Below, one piece after another: positions 35,802 to 35,808 of a stretch of 35,808 nucleotides of DNA (position 1 is the first letter of the stretch; each line of letters starts with the position of its first letter). The DNA comes from Rhodobacter capsulatus (GTDB lineage: Bacteria; Pseudomonadota; Alphaproteobacteria; Rhodobacterales; Rhodobacteraceae): the NCBI RefSeq assembly GCF_005144475.1, contig NZ_SWJZ01000134.1:1-35808 (forward strand), given 5' to 3'. A program made the translations under genes and the position numbers. The notes under the pieces were generated by a model. It was not told the DNA's origin. It ran no database searches and was given only the letters and a program-made list of their open reading frames with translations.

Positions 35802-35808
35802 CGACGCA

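Overview
The window looks like chromosome of a high-GC alphaproteobacterium of the Rhodobacter type. The first 12.3 kb are very GC-rich and tightly packed with ATGA/GTGA start-stop overlaps. They carry families typical of that group: a DUF1285 protein, a MoxR/DUF58/DUF4159 membrane operon, a DUF1489 protein and a short cobalamin-dependent ribonucleotide reductase. The genus is inferred from gene content and composition only.

Layout, core part (1-12341): a 73-base C run (probably an artefact), a minus-strand pair (hydroxypyruvate-isomerase-like protein and DUF1285 protein), a divergent plus-strand four-gene operon 1548-8321 (MoxR ATPase, DUF58 protein, BatA/DUF4159 protein, VWA/glutamine-amidotransferase-like membrane protein), a minus-strand pair (DUF1489 protein and M20 peptidase), then nrdJ. 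The nrdJ upstream region holds a promoter, a perfect palindrome across its -35/spacer and a candidate NrdR box.

Layout, accessory part (12342-35808): composition falls visibly after nrdJ and the genes change to DNA-defence types, so this is read as a defence island whose right edge lies outside the window. The left junction has a 178-bp sequence repeated twice in tandem and a strong hairpin. Next come (i) a 2469-residue protein with two sacsin/Hsp90-like GHKL ATPase modules, translationally coupled to an SNF2 helicase; (ii) convergent to it, a RecD-like helicase with a C-terminal PD-(D/E)XK-like nuclease; (iii) a complete qatABCD anti-phage operon (KAP NTPase, QatB, QueC-like QatC, TatD-like QatD); (iv) a Rad50-like ATPase with zinc hook and C-terminal zinc ribbon, coupled to a 73-residue partner; and (v) a small hypothetical ORF at the edge.

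The qat operon is a known system. The best candidates for an undescribed system are the double-sacsin ATPase plus SNF2 pair, possibly with the convergent helicase-nuclease, and the small-protein plus Rad50-like ATPase pair. No integrase, transposase, tRNA, rRNA or CRISPR array was seen.
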